Assembly (NCBI GenBank): GCA_034231615.1 | Contig: CM067317.1 | Coordinates: forward strand, 44,400,652-44,464,651 | DNA length: 64,000 bases | From: Meghimatium bilineatum | Lineage: Eukaryota; Mollusca; Gastropoda; Stylommatophora; Philomycidae | Direction: 5' to 3' | Shown here: piece by piece, positions 10,873 through 22,457 of the stretch | Position numbering within the stretch: the stretch's first letter is position 1 | Layout of the letters: each line of letters begins with the position of its first letter | The notes under the pieces: generated by a model | Database searches by the model: none | What the model was told of the DNA's origin: nothing | What the model saw: only the letters and a program-made list of their open reading frames with translations | Translations under genes and position numbers: made by a program

Positions 10873-11637
10873 CTTGATTCTTGATTAGAAACTGGCTTCA
10901 TAGCATGCAGGACATTCCCATAAGTGCTCCACCCTTAGCTCCAGCAGCCATCCCAGTGTATGTAGACTCATAGTTCCGGTCAGGTGTTGATTGTGTGATC
11001 TTTGGGACTTTCCAAAAAATTTAATTTTCCTCCCCTCACCTCTGAATACTCCCATTTCTAACATTGTCTGTATGTGTATGTTCTCAACCTCACTGACATC
11101 ATCTGCATCTTGAAATGAATTTATTACTGCCTTTATTTAATCTGCTTTATCTCTTCTCAGCAATCTGCCGTCTATCGCCACATTGCCTGCCAGTAAGTCG
11201 GCTCTCTCATTTCCTCTGACCCCAGCATGACCAGGGCAGTATATCCATGCAATCCTCTGGACAACTGAGTTGTTCAATAAGTCCCACCATTCTTTTCTTA
11301 GCATGAACTTTTCTATCTTGCGCAACAAGCTTTGAGAGTCTGTGAATATTACCGCGTGTGTTGATGTATCAGTTATCAACCAATTAAGAGCTGCTGTAAC
11401 TCTCTCTATCTCCATCCTCATGCTCGATGTGACAGTAGAATATGCTGAAGATTTTTCAACCAACTTCACGCCATTTCTGTAGGCAACAAAACCCCAACCG
11501 TTTTTATTTGTGTTTCTGCTAACACAGGCATCTGTGTATATAATTATGTCTTGTGGTTTCGAGTGTAGTTGGGCGAGTTCTTGCACTGTATCCTGAGCCC
11601 TGACTGCCGTCCATTTTCGACACGCTTTATCTTGAAG
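10873..11637 (-). mobile_element. LINE fragment with intact RNase H domain, inside a minisatellite
   Basis: Frame 11137-11586 (minus) keeps the four RNase H positions: IIIYTDA (Asp), MRMEIERVTAAL (Glu), VIFTDSQSLL (Asp) and PGHAGVRGNERADLLAG (His and Asp). Upstream KACRKWTAVRAQD continues the frame to the repeat junction. The fragment is cut by minisatellite sequence at both ends and has no RT domain. Confidence 0.82.
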
Positions 11638-11775
11638 TTGTGTGCGCTAAGACAAACGTTGATCTAGAAGACATGTGTGAACTAGAAGACAGGTGTGTGA
11701 GCTAGAAGACAGAAGGTGTGAGCTAGAAGAAAGTCATGTACGCTAAGACAAACGTTGATCTAGAAGGCAGATGAG
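11638..11775. repeat. 20-bp minisatellite (distal block)
   Basis: Same unit as 10380-10872, including two 'gctaagacaaacgttgatct' variants. Confidence 0.88.
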
Positions 11776-11929
11776 TGAATTTTAAAAATACATAATTAAG
11801 CAAGACTGTAGTTTCCTAAATATTTGGGGTTACGGGTGGGTGGGGAGAGAAGGGTAAAACCTATTGATGAATCTATCGACATCACTTTAGCAGCAATATC
11901 TCATCATATCAAACTCTAGCAGCAATATG

Positions 11930-12910
11930 CTAATTTGCTGCCATTTTTCATATTAATTAGTTATGCGCGCACCAAAAAATTGTAGAAATAGGATCTTACC
12001 TTTGCCAACACAAATATATATAATTTCTGTGGTATTTAATTATATTCAAGTTTGATAATTTATTTTCATTTTAATTATGCTAATTTTAATTTTTAATTTA
12101 AAAATTGTAGAAATAGGATCTTACCTTTGCCAACACAAATATATATAATTTCTGTGGTATTTAATTATATTCAATAGTTTGATAATTTATTTTCATTTTT
12201 ATTATGCTAATTTGCTTCAATTTTTAATATTGATTAGTTCTGTGCGCACCAAAAAATTATAGAAATAGAATCAACAGATGCGGCTAGATCAGTAATTTAA
12301 GTTACGACTTTTTAAGTTTCTGAGATAGTGCAATAGCATATGAAATTAAAAAGTGGTATGTTGTCACGTGATTTGTCCACGGATTCTTGTATTGAACCCA
12401 AATATATATAATTTCTGTGGTATTGAATTATATTCGATAGTATGATAATTTATTTTCATTTTAATTATGCTAATTTGCTACCATTTTTAATATTTATTAG
12501 TTCTGCACGCACCTAAAAATTATAGAAATAGGATCAACAGATGCGCCCTAACTTTGCCAACACAAATATATATACTTTCTGTGGTATTTAATTATATTCA
12601 ATAGTTTGATAATTTATTTTCATTTTAATTATGCGAATTTGCTGCCATTTTTAAGGTTAATTAGTTCTGCATGCACCAAAAAATTATAGAAATAGGATCA
12701 ACAGATGCGTCTTGCCTTTGCCAACACAAATATATATACTTTCTGTGGTATTTAATTATATTCAATAGTTTGATAATTTATTTTCATTTTAATTATGCGA
12801 ATTTGCTGCCGTTTTAATATTTATTAGTTCTGCGTGCACATAAAAATTATAGAAATAGAATCAACAGATGCATCTTGCCTTTGCCAATACAAATATAGGT
12901 ACAATACAAG
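11930..12910. repeat. AT-rich satellite, ~164-bp unit, about 6 copies
   Basis: The marker 'caaatatatata' recurs at about 12011, 12136, 12399, 12562, 12727 and 12890: spacings 125, 263, 163, 165, 163. The unit includes 'gtggtatttaattatattca', 'tttattttcatttt' and 'ttattagttctgc'. An intervening block with 'gagatagtgcaatagcatat' recurs at 13063. Confidence 0.85.
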
Positions 12911-13700
12911 AATCAGTGGACAGCTTTCTACGGAACACATAGCTAACATAATTAGATGGAACGAAATTCCTAAAAGTCAAATATACAGACTATTTGACAC
13001 ATTGCATGATGTGCACTGGGTGAGAAGTGGATGGCCAGTTCATTGCGCGAAAATCGCTAGTTTCCGAGATAGTGCAATAGCATATGAAATTTAAAATATT
13101 TCATGCGTGCGTGACCACGTCCAAGCGCTGATTTCAACAGTGACCATGTTCCAGTTGTGGGACAAATTGGTTCTTTCCTAGTACACGGATGCCAGTAATT
13201 TAACGAATTTAACCCAACTTTTACGAAATGTGTTGCGAAATATAAGGCAAGAGATCTGGTACCGGAAAACAGTTGTAACAGACAACGATTATGACTACTG
13301 GCCGTGGAATGCGAATAAATGAATATGAGTTAGGTGGAATGTGGGAAGAGGTAGAAAGCATATTAAAATAGTAGGTGCATCAATCAGTCATTAGAAACAA
13401 AACCAATTCGAAAAAAATGAGTACATCAGGTAACGGAAACAGTTTGGCAATGTTTACATTTTGCCGCATTCGTGACATTCATTCATCATCATGGGCATAA
13501 TGTTTTGCTGCACTTACGACATAGGCCTAATGTTGTGTTGCACTCGCGACATAGGCCTAATGTTTACATAATTTTACTACAGGTAACTAAACCAGTATTG
13601 TCGTGTGTAAATTTTGCCAGCAATAATTTCGCGAATTAGGCCTAATGTTTTGGCTGGCAACAAGTTGTTGCAACTGGTGCGTTAAAAACTAGAAACCGGA
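12911..13700. other. No gene recognised
   Basis: A flanking segment of the satellite repeats at 13060-13090. Three TAGGCCTA palindromes lie at 13522, 13552 and 13637 within short 'acataggcctaatgtt' repeats. Confidence 0.45.
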
Positions 13701-13724
13701 ATAAATTATTAAAAACGCGGAGTC

Positions 13725-16080
13725 GGTATATTGAAAAGTGTGACATCCGGCACCCGCGTACTAGGAAAGAACCGAAAAATTAATATTAGGTTAAAGAGAT
13801 TTAAAACTGCAGGGGCAGGTAACAAACCTAATGTGAATATGCTGACAAAAAATACAGAATTACAAGAACAGTATAACATAACAATTCAAAATAGGTACAA
13901 TGCGATAGAAAAAATAGAAACCATTGAAGAACAGTGGACGATGTTAAAAGAATTATTGCAGCAAACATCTAAAGAGATTCTGTCACCTAAGAAAGATCTC
14001 AATAAGAAAGACTGGATGACAGAAGATATTTTGAATATGATGAAGAAAAGAAGTCAGATGAAGAATAACATCGAAGAATACAACAAGATGAACAAATAAA
14101 TTAAACATAAGTGCACCAAGGCTAAAGAGGATTGGTTAAACGCAAAGTGCAGTGAAATAGAAAAACATTATCATAGAAATACAAGTGATACACATTTACA
14201 AATACAGGAATTAACAGGCAGAGGGCAGGCTCACAAGACTGAGTGTCTGAAATAAAACAGGGATATATACTAATAGAAGAAAATCAAGTCATGCACAGAT
14301 GGGAAGAATATATTAAAGAATTGTACGAAGATAGCAGAAATTATATTAACTTAAATTATAACAATGAAGGTCCAAGTATTTTAAAAGCAGAAGTAAAGGA
14401 AGTCATACAACACTTAAAAAACAACAAATCATCGGGTCCAGACAAGATTACAGAAGAAGAATTAGAAGTCCTGGGAGATTATGGTCTTGAAATTATCACC
14501 ATAATGTTATATGACATCTACAACAGTGGCTATATTCCATCGGATTTGCTACAATCAATTTTCATAGCCCTACCAAAGAAACCTGGTGCAGTAGATTGCG
14601 AAGACCACAGAACATTTAGTCTTATGAGTCAGATGACCAAGATTTTACTGCGCATAATAATGAGGCGTATAAAAGGAAAAATAAAACCAGAGATAGCAGA
14701 CTAACAATGCGGATTCGTAGAAGGAAAAGGCAAAGAAATGCCCTATATATAGTAAGAAAATTAATGGAGAGGGTCATAGAAGTACAGCAAGACCTTTATC
14801 TGTGCTTCATAGATTACAGCAAAGCATTTGACAAGGTGAAGCATTCAGAGATTATAAAACTGCTAGAAAATCTTAACGTTGATGGGAAAGATCTTCTTCT
14901 TCTTCAGCGTTCATTCTCAAACTCCCACTGGATTTCTCTTGTAGTAGGACAATGGTCCTACAAGATTTCCAGTTGAATGTAGTCCAGAGAATGGAAATGC
15001 GTTGTGTTGCCGTTTTATTTGCGCCAATGGCCCAACACATCCGTCTTCGGCGGAGGAAAGATCTAAGAATAGTAAGAAATATGTAGGCCCCTATTGGAAA
15101 CAAACAGCTGCGATGAGAGTTAACAACACTATAGGTAGATTTCAAAAGATAGAAATGGGTGTCAGGCAAGGTTTTGTAATGTCACCGGACCTTTTCTCTC
15201 TGTATACAGAAAACATTATGCGAAATATAAAAATATGTCAGGAATAAAAGTGGGAGAATACAACATAAATAACTTGAGATATGCTGATGACACAGTACTG
15301 ATCGCAGGAAGCGAACAAGAACTGCAAGCCCTATTAGATAAAGTAGTGAAGGAAAGTGAAAACAAAGGCCTCAGTTTAAACAAGAAGAAAACAGAAATAA
15401 TGGTTGTATCAAAGAGACATACACCACCAAGATGCAACATAATAATTAATAACACAAAATTAGCACAAGTTGAAAAAGTGAAATATCTTGGCACCCTGTT
15501 AACATCAGAAGGTAGATGCTCAAGTGAGATAAAGAGCCGAACAGCACAAGCCAAATCAGCATTCTAAAAATGAGAACCATTTTTTTTGCAATGGAAGTCT
15601 ATTAATGCAGACCCGAATTCGGGTGCTGAGATGTTATATCGAACCAATTATTTTTTTTCGATGTGAAGCATGGACTATAAACAAGAAAATTCAAAGTGAA
15701 ATTGGAGGCTACAGAAATGTGGTTTCTGAGAAGAATGATGAAAATACCATGGACAGCCAAGAAAACTAATGCAGAGGTTCTCATTTATGCTGGCGTAAAA
15801 AGATAAATCATATCAAACATTAGAGGCAGGCTGTCAAGGTTTCTAGGGCATGTGCTGAGAAGAACACAACTTGAACACTTAATAACCACTGTAAAGATCA
15901 AAGGGAGAAGAGATAGGAGTCGACAAAGAGAAAAGTTACTAGATGGGCTTGTATCGTGGCACGGTAGAAGCTCACCAACCAAGCTTATTGACAACACAAG
16001 AGACAGAGAGTCGTGGAGAAACATGATCGCCTAGGCCAGTCGGCATGGAACTTGATTGATTGATTGATGAAAAAAAAACT
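13725..16080 (+). mobile_element. LINE with reverse transcriptase, most complete in the window
   Basis: Conserved RT order in broken frames: linker (13731-14099), HLKNNKSSGPDKITEEELEV, FIALPKKPGAVDCEDHRTFS, LYLCFIDYSKAFDKV (first catalytic Asp), a nested SINE at 14895-15054, then VRQGFVMSPDLFSLY, LRYADDTVLIAGSEQEL (YADD active site), KVKYLGTLLTSEGRC, and the C-terminal TRDRESWRNMIA stop at 16034. A (TTGA)n/A tail runs to 16079. Endonuclease domain absent (5' truncated). At least five frame breaks make it inactive. The absence of RNase H and the tail type separate it from the LINE at 17060. Confidence 0.88.
14895..15054 (-). mobile_element. Family-A SINE nested in LINE, 10-bp target duplication
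   Basis: Direct repeats GGAAAGATCT at 14885-14894 and 15055-15064 bracket a 160-bp element that splits the RT frame between FDKVKH and VRQG. It starts cttcttcagcgttcattctc in this orientation and ends 'catccgtcttcggcgga'. Confidence 0.9.
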
Positions 16081-16089
16081 ATTAAAGAA

Positions 16090-16545
16090 ATAAAGATAAA
16101 ACCAATAATGTATTTTAAACATATTAAAAGACATGACACCTTATTGCAGACCTTACTGGATTGAGGGGAGGCGAGCAAGGGTATGCAGAGATTCAAGTGG
16201 GAGAGAAATATCACGAGATGGCAGAGTGCATAACCAAGGTAAATGAAAGGGGATGTTGGAGGTCCGTTGCAACCAACTTTCGTCGCGAATATGGCGCATC
16301 ATGATGAAGAACGATAACTGACAGGCACATAGGTGCCAAGTCTCTCCAGCAAATGTCAAAGGGTATGCATGTTAATTGTTCCTGTGTTTCGCTGGGTAAG
16401 TACGCTCCCCATTTTACCCTGTGTGGTTCCAGCGGTACTATATATGTTACTTCAACGCAGATGAGGTGCAAAGGGCAGAAACCAGAGCTCATTTTTCAGA
16501 ATACTCTGGGAGTCTGTTAGAATTACCATTACCAACGCATATCAA
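16090..16545. other. No recognised gene
   Basis: Minus-strand frames of 68-93 codons overlap here but none shows a known motif. Confidence 0.35.
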
Positions 16546-16985
16546 TCAAAGAGTAAAGAAATATGCAAGAAAAGTGATTTTGATTGTATGGGACGTCAAA
16601 TGTGTCATAATGAAAAATTACCTGCCTCAAAGCAAGACGACTAAAGGCAGGTGGTAAGTTGATCTCCATACCAAACTAAACCAAACTTTAAAAGACTGAC
16701 CAGAAAATGAGTGATAACTCGCACTAAAATTATGCTCTTGCTTCAAGACAATGCACCTTCCCATAAAGCATGGCTGGCGTTGCAAACAGTCAACGATTTT
16801 AATATTGAAATTATTCCACACCCATCATATTCTCTAGATTTGAATATTGAAATGATTCCACACCCATCATATTCTCTAGATTTGAATATTGAAATTATTC
16901 CACACTCATCATATTCTCTAGATTTGGCTCCATATGTCTTTTTCCTTTTAGAAAATCTTACCGGTGAAAGAAAATAATTTTGATA
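16546..16985 (+). pseudogene. mariner-type transposase remnant
   Basis: Reads KVILIVWDVKCVIMKNYLPQ (the WD..G.I..YLP block), a decayed linker, then LLLQDNAPSHKAWLALQTV (DNAPSH) and PSYSLDLAPYVFFLLEN, matching mariner DD34D transposases. The segment encoding NIEIIPHPSYSLDL is present three times in tandem (42-bp unit, about 16800-16925). Stops between blocks; inactive; no terminal repeats identified. Confidence 0.8.
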
Positions 16986-17059
16986 GTTAAAATGTCGTAC
17001 TGGCTTTTCTTCTTCTTCTTCTCGTTCGGAGTTTGACATGTTTACACAGCAAGTCCTGT

Positions 17060-19440
17060 TTTCTTAATAAATGCTGCTGTATTTGAAAGCTCTTCAGTGC
17101 TCCCTCCCATACATCTTTCTGTGGATATCCATCTCTGTAGGTCAGTGTTCTTCATTTAACTGGTTTAGTGTATTGCAGTCTTGCAGGAATTGTTCAGCTA
17201 TCTGTGCTGCCTGCCCACAAAGGCACAGTGGTGATGGGATCAATCTTAGTCTATTTAAGTGGCTGTTTAATCTGTTGTGTCCTGTTATGAGGCGGAAGAT
17301 AATAACCTGCTCTGCTCTGTTGAGATAGTGGTAATTGTCTTTTGGGTGGTCGACTTTCCTGATGGCTTTGATGATGGTCTTCTTTTCTTGGTAGATGATT
17401 TCTTGGTCTTTTTGTTCCTGTGTTGCTCCATCCTTTGCAGTCTGTCTGTCTCTTCATTTCCTGGTATGCCACAGTGGGATGGTATCCACTGTAGTACTAC
17501 CCTTCTTTGGATGCTCACTTCTCGCATGACTTTCTTCAGGTCTGGCAGTTTATCGCTGTCAAGGGCTTGTAGGACAGACATAGCATCAGTAAGAAATACC
17601 ACCTGCTGGCATTGACTTGTGTTTTTAATTATTTCTGCAGCCATGTTTAAAGCCTGTACTTCTGCAGAGTAGTTGGAGCAGAATATTCCAGTTGGTGAAC
17701 ATGTGGATTCATTTTTTTCTCGATATTGTATGTACACGCCAGCACCTCCATTCTTTACTGCTCTGGTTGCTGATCCGTCGGTATATACTTGTATCCATGA
17801 TTCTCTGGGGTCATGTTGCATCTTCAATCATGTTGCATACTATTGTTTTCTTTTGAAGATTATTCAGTTCTGTCATAGTGTGGTAGTCTGATAGTGAGAT
17901 TTGGGTATTGCTCCCACGGAACTGGTAAAAGTGTTGGTGATATCTCTCTTTGTCTTTTATGTCTGGTAGTTCATCCTTATATTTTCTGTTTAGTTTTTTG
18001 GATCGGTGTATAAAACTGCTCCTCTTCAGTCTTCCACTGGTTAGTTCACTGTGTCTGGCCCTCATTGGATGTTCTAGCATGCTCTTGTACTTTTCTGCAT
18101 GTACCATGGTCTTAGTGTCACGCCTGTATGGTAAGGGGGTGATGCCTATAATTGTTTCCATTTCATTTATGGGAGAGGTCTTCATGGCACATGTGATAAG
18201 GCGAAGTGCTTGATTGTGTACCTTGATCAGGGCTTGTAGATGGGAGTTGGCTGCTGAAGTCTGTACCATATTCTAGTACTGGCCTAATTGCACCAGTATA
18301 TACCTTCTTCGAAGTTGCCTCATTGGCCCTCCAGTTTGTTCCTGCCAATTTCCTCAGGAAGGCAAGTTTCTTTCTTGCCCTTGCTTCTATTTTCTCAATG
18401 TGATGCCTTCATGTTAGTCTCTTATCTAGAGTAGTGCCCAAGCACACCGGCTTGTCTTCTGTTTGGATATGTACATTTCCGAGTTTTATCTCTTCTGCTT
18501 TGTCCGTATTTGAGAGTGTGAAGAGTGTGGTTGAATACTTTTCAGCATTTATCTTTACCATCCATTTATCTGCCCCTATGTTGTCTGCTGCCTTTTGTAT
18601 TTTTTTTGCTGGCGATCTTTAGATGTTCTTCTACACACCCCACCATTGCAGCTCTTACACCTTGTGGGAATTCACAAATTATATCATTTATGAAGACAAG
18701 AAACAGAGTTGGAGACAATACTGAGCCTTGATGAACTCCATGTTTTAGGAGAACGTTTTTGCTGTTGTATCCTTCCATGGTGACTCTTGCTTTCCTATTG
18801 TATAATAAGGAACGTATCCACTTGCTCATGTTGCCCCCTATTCCGTTTCTTTGCAGCTTTATTATCAGTCCATCTTTCCAGACCTTGTCGAAAGCTTTTT
18901 AAAGATCTATCCATAGGGTGAAAACTTATTTCTTTTCTTGAAATGCGTCTTCTATGATCTGGGACATGAATTTTATTTGGTCTTCTGTGCTGTTACACTC
19001 TCTAAACCCAGTGTTCTAGCACCAGTGGCTTCTCAGATTCTAGGTACCACTTTAGTCTTATGTTAACCATCCTTTCCATTGTCTTGCAGACACAACTTGT
19101 TATACTTATTGTTCTACAGGTGTCAGGCTTCTGTTTGTCCTTGCCTTTTTTTAATAATAGTACACATAATCGCTTCTGTCCACGAATGTGGTACATTGCC
19201 TGTTTCCCAACTATAGTTGTATATCTGTAATAATGTGTACATTGCTGCCTGTCCTAGGTTCCTAAGCATTTCATTGGTGACACCGTCCGGTCATGGTGAT
19301 TTTCTATCCATTAGTTTCCCTATAGATGCCTTTAATTCTTCTATTGTGAATAATTTGGTTCCTGGTGCGCATCTCGGGCTGGCATCTCTGACTTCAGCAC
19401 ATGTGCTTGCTTGGACAGTATTGTGACCCTGCTTGATATT
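17060..19440 (-). mobile_element. LINE with RT and RNase H (5'-truncated, decayed)
   Basis: Reading the minus strand from 19440: FTIEELKASIGKLMDRKSP, VTNEMLRNLGQAAMYTLLQI, SWETGNVPHSWTEAIM, then YNSKNVLLKHGVHQGSVLSP and LFLVFINDI (RT), PVLEYGTDF; then RNase H in 17285-17827: WIQVYTDGSA, CSNYSAEVQAL, VVFLTDAMSVLQAL, LQWIPSHCGIPGNEETDRL. The 3' end continues into the knuckle region at 17090-17280. Multiple frameshifts. Same family as 2268-3240, 20015-20870, 6840 and 9980. Confidence 0.86.
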
Positions 19441-19754
19441 GGGTTAGCTCGACCAATTTTAGTTTCCAGCCTCTATTGGCTGGACTAAGCCCCATCTCCA
19501 CGTCAAGGAGTTGGCCTCGATGGGGACTGGCTTGTGATAACTTTGAAAAATGGGTTATTTTATTCTGAAAGTCTTTTAAATGTTTTGCAGAGATGGCATA
19601 AATTCTAGTGATCGTTACGTTGAGGAGAAATAATCGTTGTAATAAATTTCAATTTTTTCTTCTTCTATTCCTTCGTGGTCAGGGCAAAGACATATCGCAC
19701 GCTTCCTGTATGTCTTTAGGGGGCAATAGAAGATCATGGAACTCGCTTGTAAAC

Positions 19755-19838
19755 TCCACACCCAGTCTCTTTAATCGCTTCTTACAACATGCGTGGTATG
19801 CGATAGTGTTTTGTTATTATTCTTTGCTCTAGTTTTTT
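19755..19838 (-). repeat. Family-B element fragment (reverse)
   Basis: 'cgcttcttacaacatgcgtg', 'tattctttgctct': reverse of the family B 'catagcataagaggcgac' block. Confidence 0.45.
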
Positions 19839-20014
19839 TATTCTATTCTCCTTTTCACTTCTGTTTCTCATCTGCCGTCATTTAACACTGTAATTTTACC
19901 TTTTTATTTAAAAAAATTTGTAAATAATCACAGCTCGCAGGTACTGGGGTGAGCAGCGTTGCCACTGCTGGGTTTGTTTTCCACTAGGTCTGATAATCAG
20001 CGGAACATAACTGT

Positions 20015-20870
20015 CTGCCCATATGGACGCAGAGTTGATGGAGCCAGTCTTAGTCTATTTAAGTGACTTTTGTATGTTATTCCCAGTTCTGAATCGGAAT
20101 ATAATAACCTGCTCAGCTCTGTCAAGATATTGATAGTTATCGTTGATCGACTTTTTTGAAAGCTTTGATGAGGGTCTCCTTTTTATTGTAGGTGATTTCT
20201 TGGTATTTTTGTTACTGTGTTTTCCGTAATATACAGCATTAGCCTATCTGTCTCCTCACGCCCTGGTATGCCTCAGTGGGATGGTATCCACTTTAGTAAT
20301 ACCCTTCTTTGGATGCTCACTTCACGTATGACTTTCTTCTGGAATGGCAGTTTATTGTTGTAAAGGGCTTGTAAGACAGATATTGCACAAAAAAGAAATA
20401 CCACCTGTTGACATTGGATTGTTTTCTATTTAGTTATTTCTGCAGTAATGTTTATTCTTTTGCTGATATTTCATGTAAACTTCATGTCTACAGTCAAAAA
20501 ATAGCTCATCATCTTGTGAAAAGAGGAGAAATGCTGCAGACCAACAGCAGAGAGTAGCTAGAAAGTCACGGATAGACCAACATCCGCCTACAGTCATCAT
20601 TCCATGTCCAAACTGTCTAAGAACATTTACAGCTCGAATAGGGCTCATTAGTCATCTACGAACTATTATGCATGGTCATAATTCTAATTGAATTTTCAAA
20701 AGTGGATGTCAAAATGGTCATCATCACTTATGATGGACGAAGACACACATGTAAACTTCAGCGCCTCCATGTTTCTATGTGGTACATATCTTCAATCATG
20801 TTGCGTACTATTGTTTTCGTTTGAAGATTATTCAGTTATCTCATAGTGCACCGATACTTGTTGTTTATTG
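20015..20870 (-). mobile_element. RNase H LINE 3' copy, interrupted by another LINE
   Basis: Segments 20015-20484 and 20748-20870 match 17210-17710 and 17790-17890 of the neighbouring LINE. They are separated by the insertion at 20485-20747. Confidence 0.8.
20485..20747 (+). mobile_element. 5'-truncated LINE 3' end with C2H2 finger, 13-bp target duplication
   Basis: Flanked by CATGTAAACTTCA at 20472-20484 and 20748-20760. Encodes IIPCPNCLRTFTARIGLISH (a C2H2 finger with an ARIGL core) and stop, then a 3' tail 'ggtcatcatcacttatgatg'. The second copy of this LINE type is at 59425-60390. Confidence 0.88.
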
Positions 20871-20876
20871 TGGTTC

Positions 20877-22047
20877 CAGAGGCGTACCAAGGGTGGTGCG
20901 GTCGCACCGGGCATCAAGACTTGATGGGCATCAAAATGCCTCTCAAAATAATTAAAACTTTGAAATGGGGTTTAAGTTTCTTTGTCGTGCCAAAGTTGAT
21001 GCCCCCCGCACCGTTAAAAAAAAAAATTTTTTCTTCTTGTTAAGCACATTTGGCCGTCGTGTGTCTGTTGAAGATTCTTTTATCGACTTTATTGACACGA
21101 AAAAAAAATTCCGCTTGGATTGCAAGATTGATTTTGAAAAAGTTAGAGGCGGACGACCTCGACATCATGGACTGCCGAGGTCAAGGGTACGATAGCACTG
21201 TTGTGATGAAAGGGGAACATTCGGGAGTTCAGAAACGGATTTGCAATATAAATCCAAATGCCCAGTATATTGCCTGTTCTAACCATAGTTTAAACCTAGC
21301 TAGAATCCATGCGGCACGAGAAGAAATAAACCCTGTGACCTTCTTCGGCACGCTTGATCGTCTGCACACCTTCTTCTCCAATTCCACTCACCGTTGTGAA
21401 GTGCTGATGAAAACTACTGGAATGAGTCTCAAACGATTAGCCGAAACACGCTGGAGCCGAGAGGCGAAGTGGTCAAAATGGTTAAAAGCCACTTTCTGAA
21501 GATTCTGGAAACACTTGAGTTTTTAACTGAGAGAATTCGGAAACGAGTCCGCGGCTGACAGCTTGCTGTTGGCGATGCAGTCATTCACGTTCTTGAAGTA
21601 TCTAGGGCTCTGTTCTTGGCTCCAGTTTTAATGGAAATAAATGACACGCAGACATATATGCAGAAGAAGAGCTTGAGCGTTCAGGATTGTGCAGCACAGC
21701 TGCGAATACGTCGTAAAAGATGCCCGGAGAAGAAGCCGCCGATGCCGGGTTAAGTTACAGAAATGAACTTTGGTTGGAAATATGCGCTTCCATGGACAGA
21801 GTGAATCAGGAGAGTTCAACAAGAATTGCACAAATGAATGAGGTTGCTGACACGTTTGGCTTTCTTTCTCCATAGCAACTGTTAGACGATCGAGTCGACA
21901 TTGATCTGCACAACGCTCCTTTATGATGACATCGACAAGGATGAATTTTTACTCGAGAGAAAGTGACTAATGAATTTTTTCGCAGCATCTTCGGTCTTGA
22001 ACTTAAAGGACCAATGTGTTTCCACTTAGATGTACATTGAATATATG
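20877..22047 (+). mobile_element. hAT-superfamily transposon remnant
   Basis: 5' end CAGAGGCGTACCAAGG resembles the inverted 3' end CAGTGGCGTAGCGAGG near 22221. Internal frames on + (21060-21500) give VEDSFIDFIDTKKKFRLD, LDIMDCRGQGYDS, GEHSGVQKRI, IACSNHSLNLARIHAAREE, VTFFGTLDRLHTFFSNSTHR, MSLKRLAETRWSREA, typical of ZMYM/hAT transposases. Frameshifts at about 21150 and 21500; the dimerisation region is mostly missing. Confidence 0.82.
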
Positions 22048-22221
22048 CAGTGTTGTAGCGTGGGTCAATGGCGCCCGGGGCGGAATCATAATTTTCCACC
22101 CTTGTGACATTAAAAAAATATGGCAGTCATTGGGAAAGCCTGGACGAAAATAAATTTGCCACCCTCCTGATGATGCCGCCCGGGGCGGTCCGCACCTCCC
22201 CCCCCCCTCGCTACGCCACTG
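22048..22221. mobile_element. Small hAT-type MITE upstream of BicD
   Basis: 174 bp with ends CAGTGTTGTAGCG... and, inverted, CAGTGGCGTAGCGAGG, each followed by a cgcccggggcgg-type GC box. Flanking 8-mers aatatatg and aatactac agree only in part, so a target duplication is unproven. It ends 237 bp before the BicD ATG. Confidence 0.55.
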
Positions 22222-22229
22222 AATACTAC

Positions 22230-22457
22230 ACAAATTCGTGTAACCAGTAACGATTTTCCTCCTTCTTTGTCAGTATGTTCAAATTTCCCGCTCTCGTGAA
22301 CCGGAAACGGTTCTGATCACATGACACTATGGCTGCATAATATATCAGGATACAATATGGCGGACCAGTGTTGAAATAGAGGACGATATGGAACATAGAG
22401 GAATCTGTCGGCGAAGATTTATTGCGGTGTCATAGTGTCAGATTCCTTTTTCAAGTC
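22230..22457 (+). promoter_or_regulatory. Candidate BicD promoter and 5' leader
   Basis: Short unique segment between the hAT MITE (ends 22221) and the start codon. It holds a YY1-like motif (caatatggcgga, 22353-22364), typical of TATA-less housekeeping promoters, and an E-box-like tcacatgac near 22317-22325. Short upstream ATGs are present, including one giving MADQC then stop at 22357-22374. The transcription start is not visible, so this is inference from position and motifs. Confidence 0.35.

Noticed and set aside
16153..16492. Two overlapping minus frames (68 and 93 codons)
   Set aside because: No recognised domain, no splice context, adjacent to LINE and mariner debris.
21050..21499. 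Possible domesticated ZMYM/hAT-derived gene
   Set aside because: Frameshifts, missing C-terminal domain and preserved transposon ends fit a dead transposon.
22040..22229. 8-bp hAT target duplication around the MITE
   Set aside because: aatatatg versus aatactac agree at only about half the positions; not counted as evidence.
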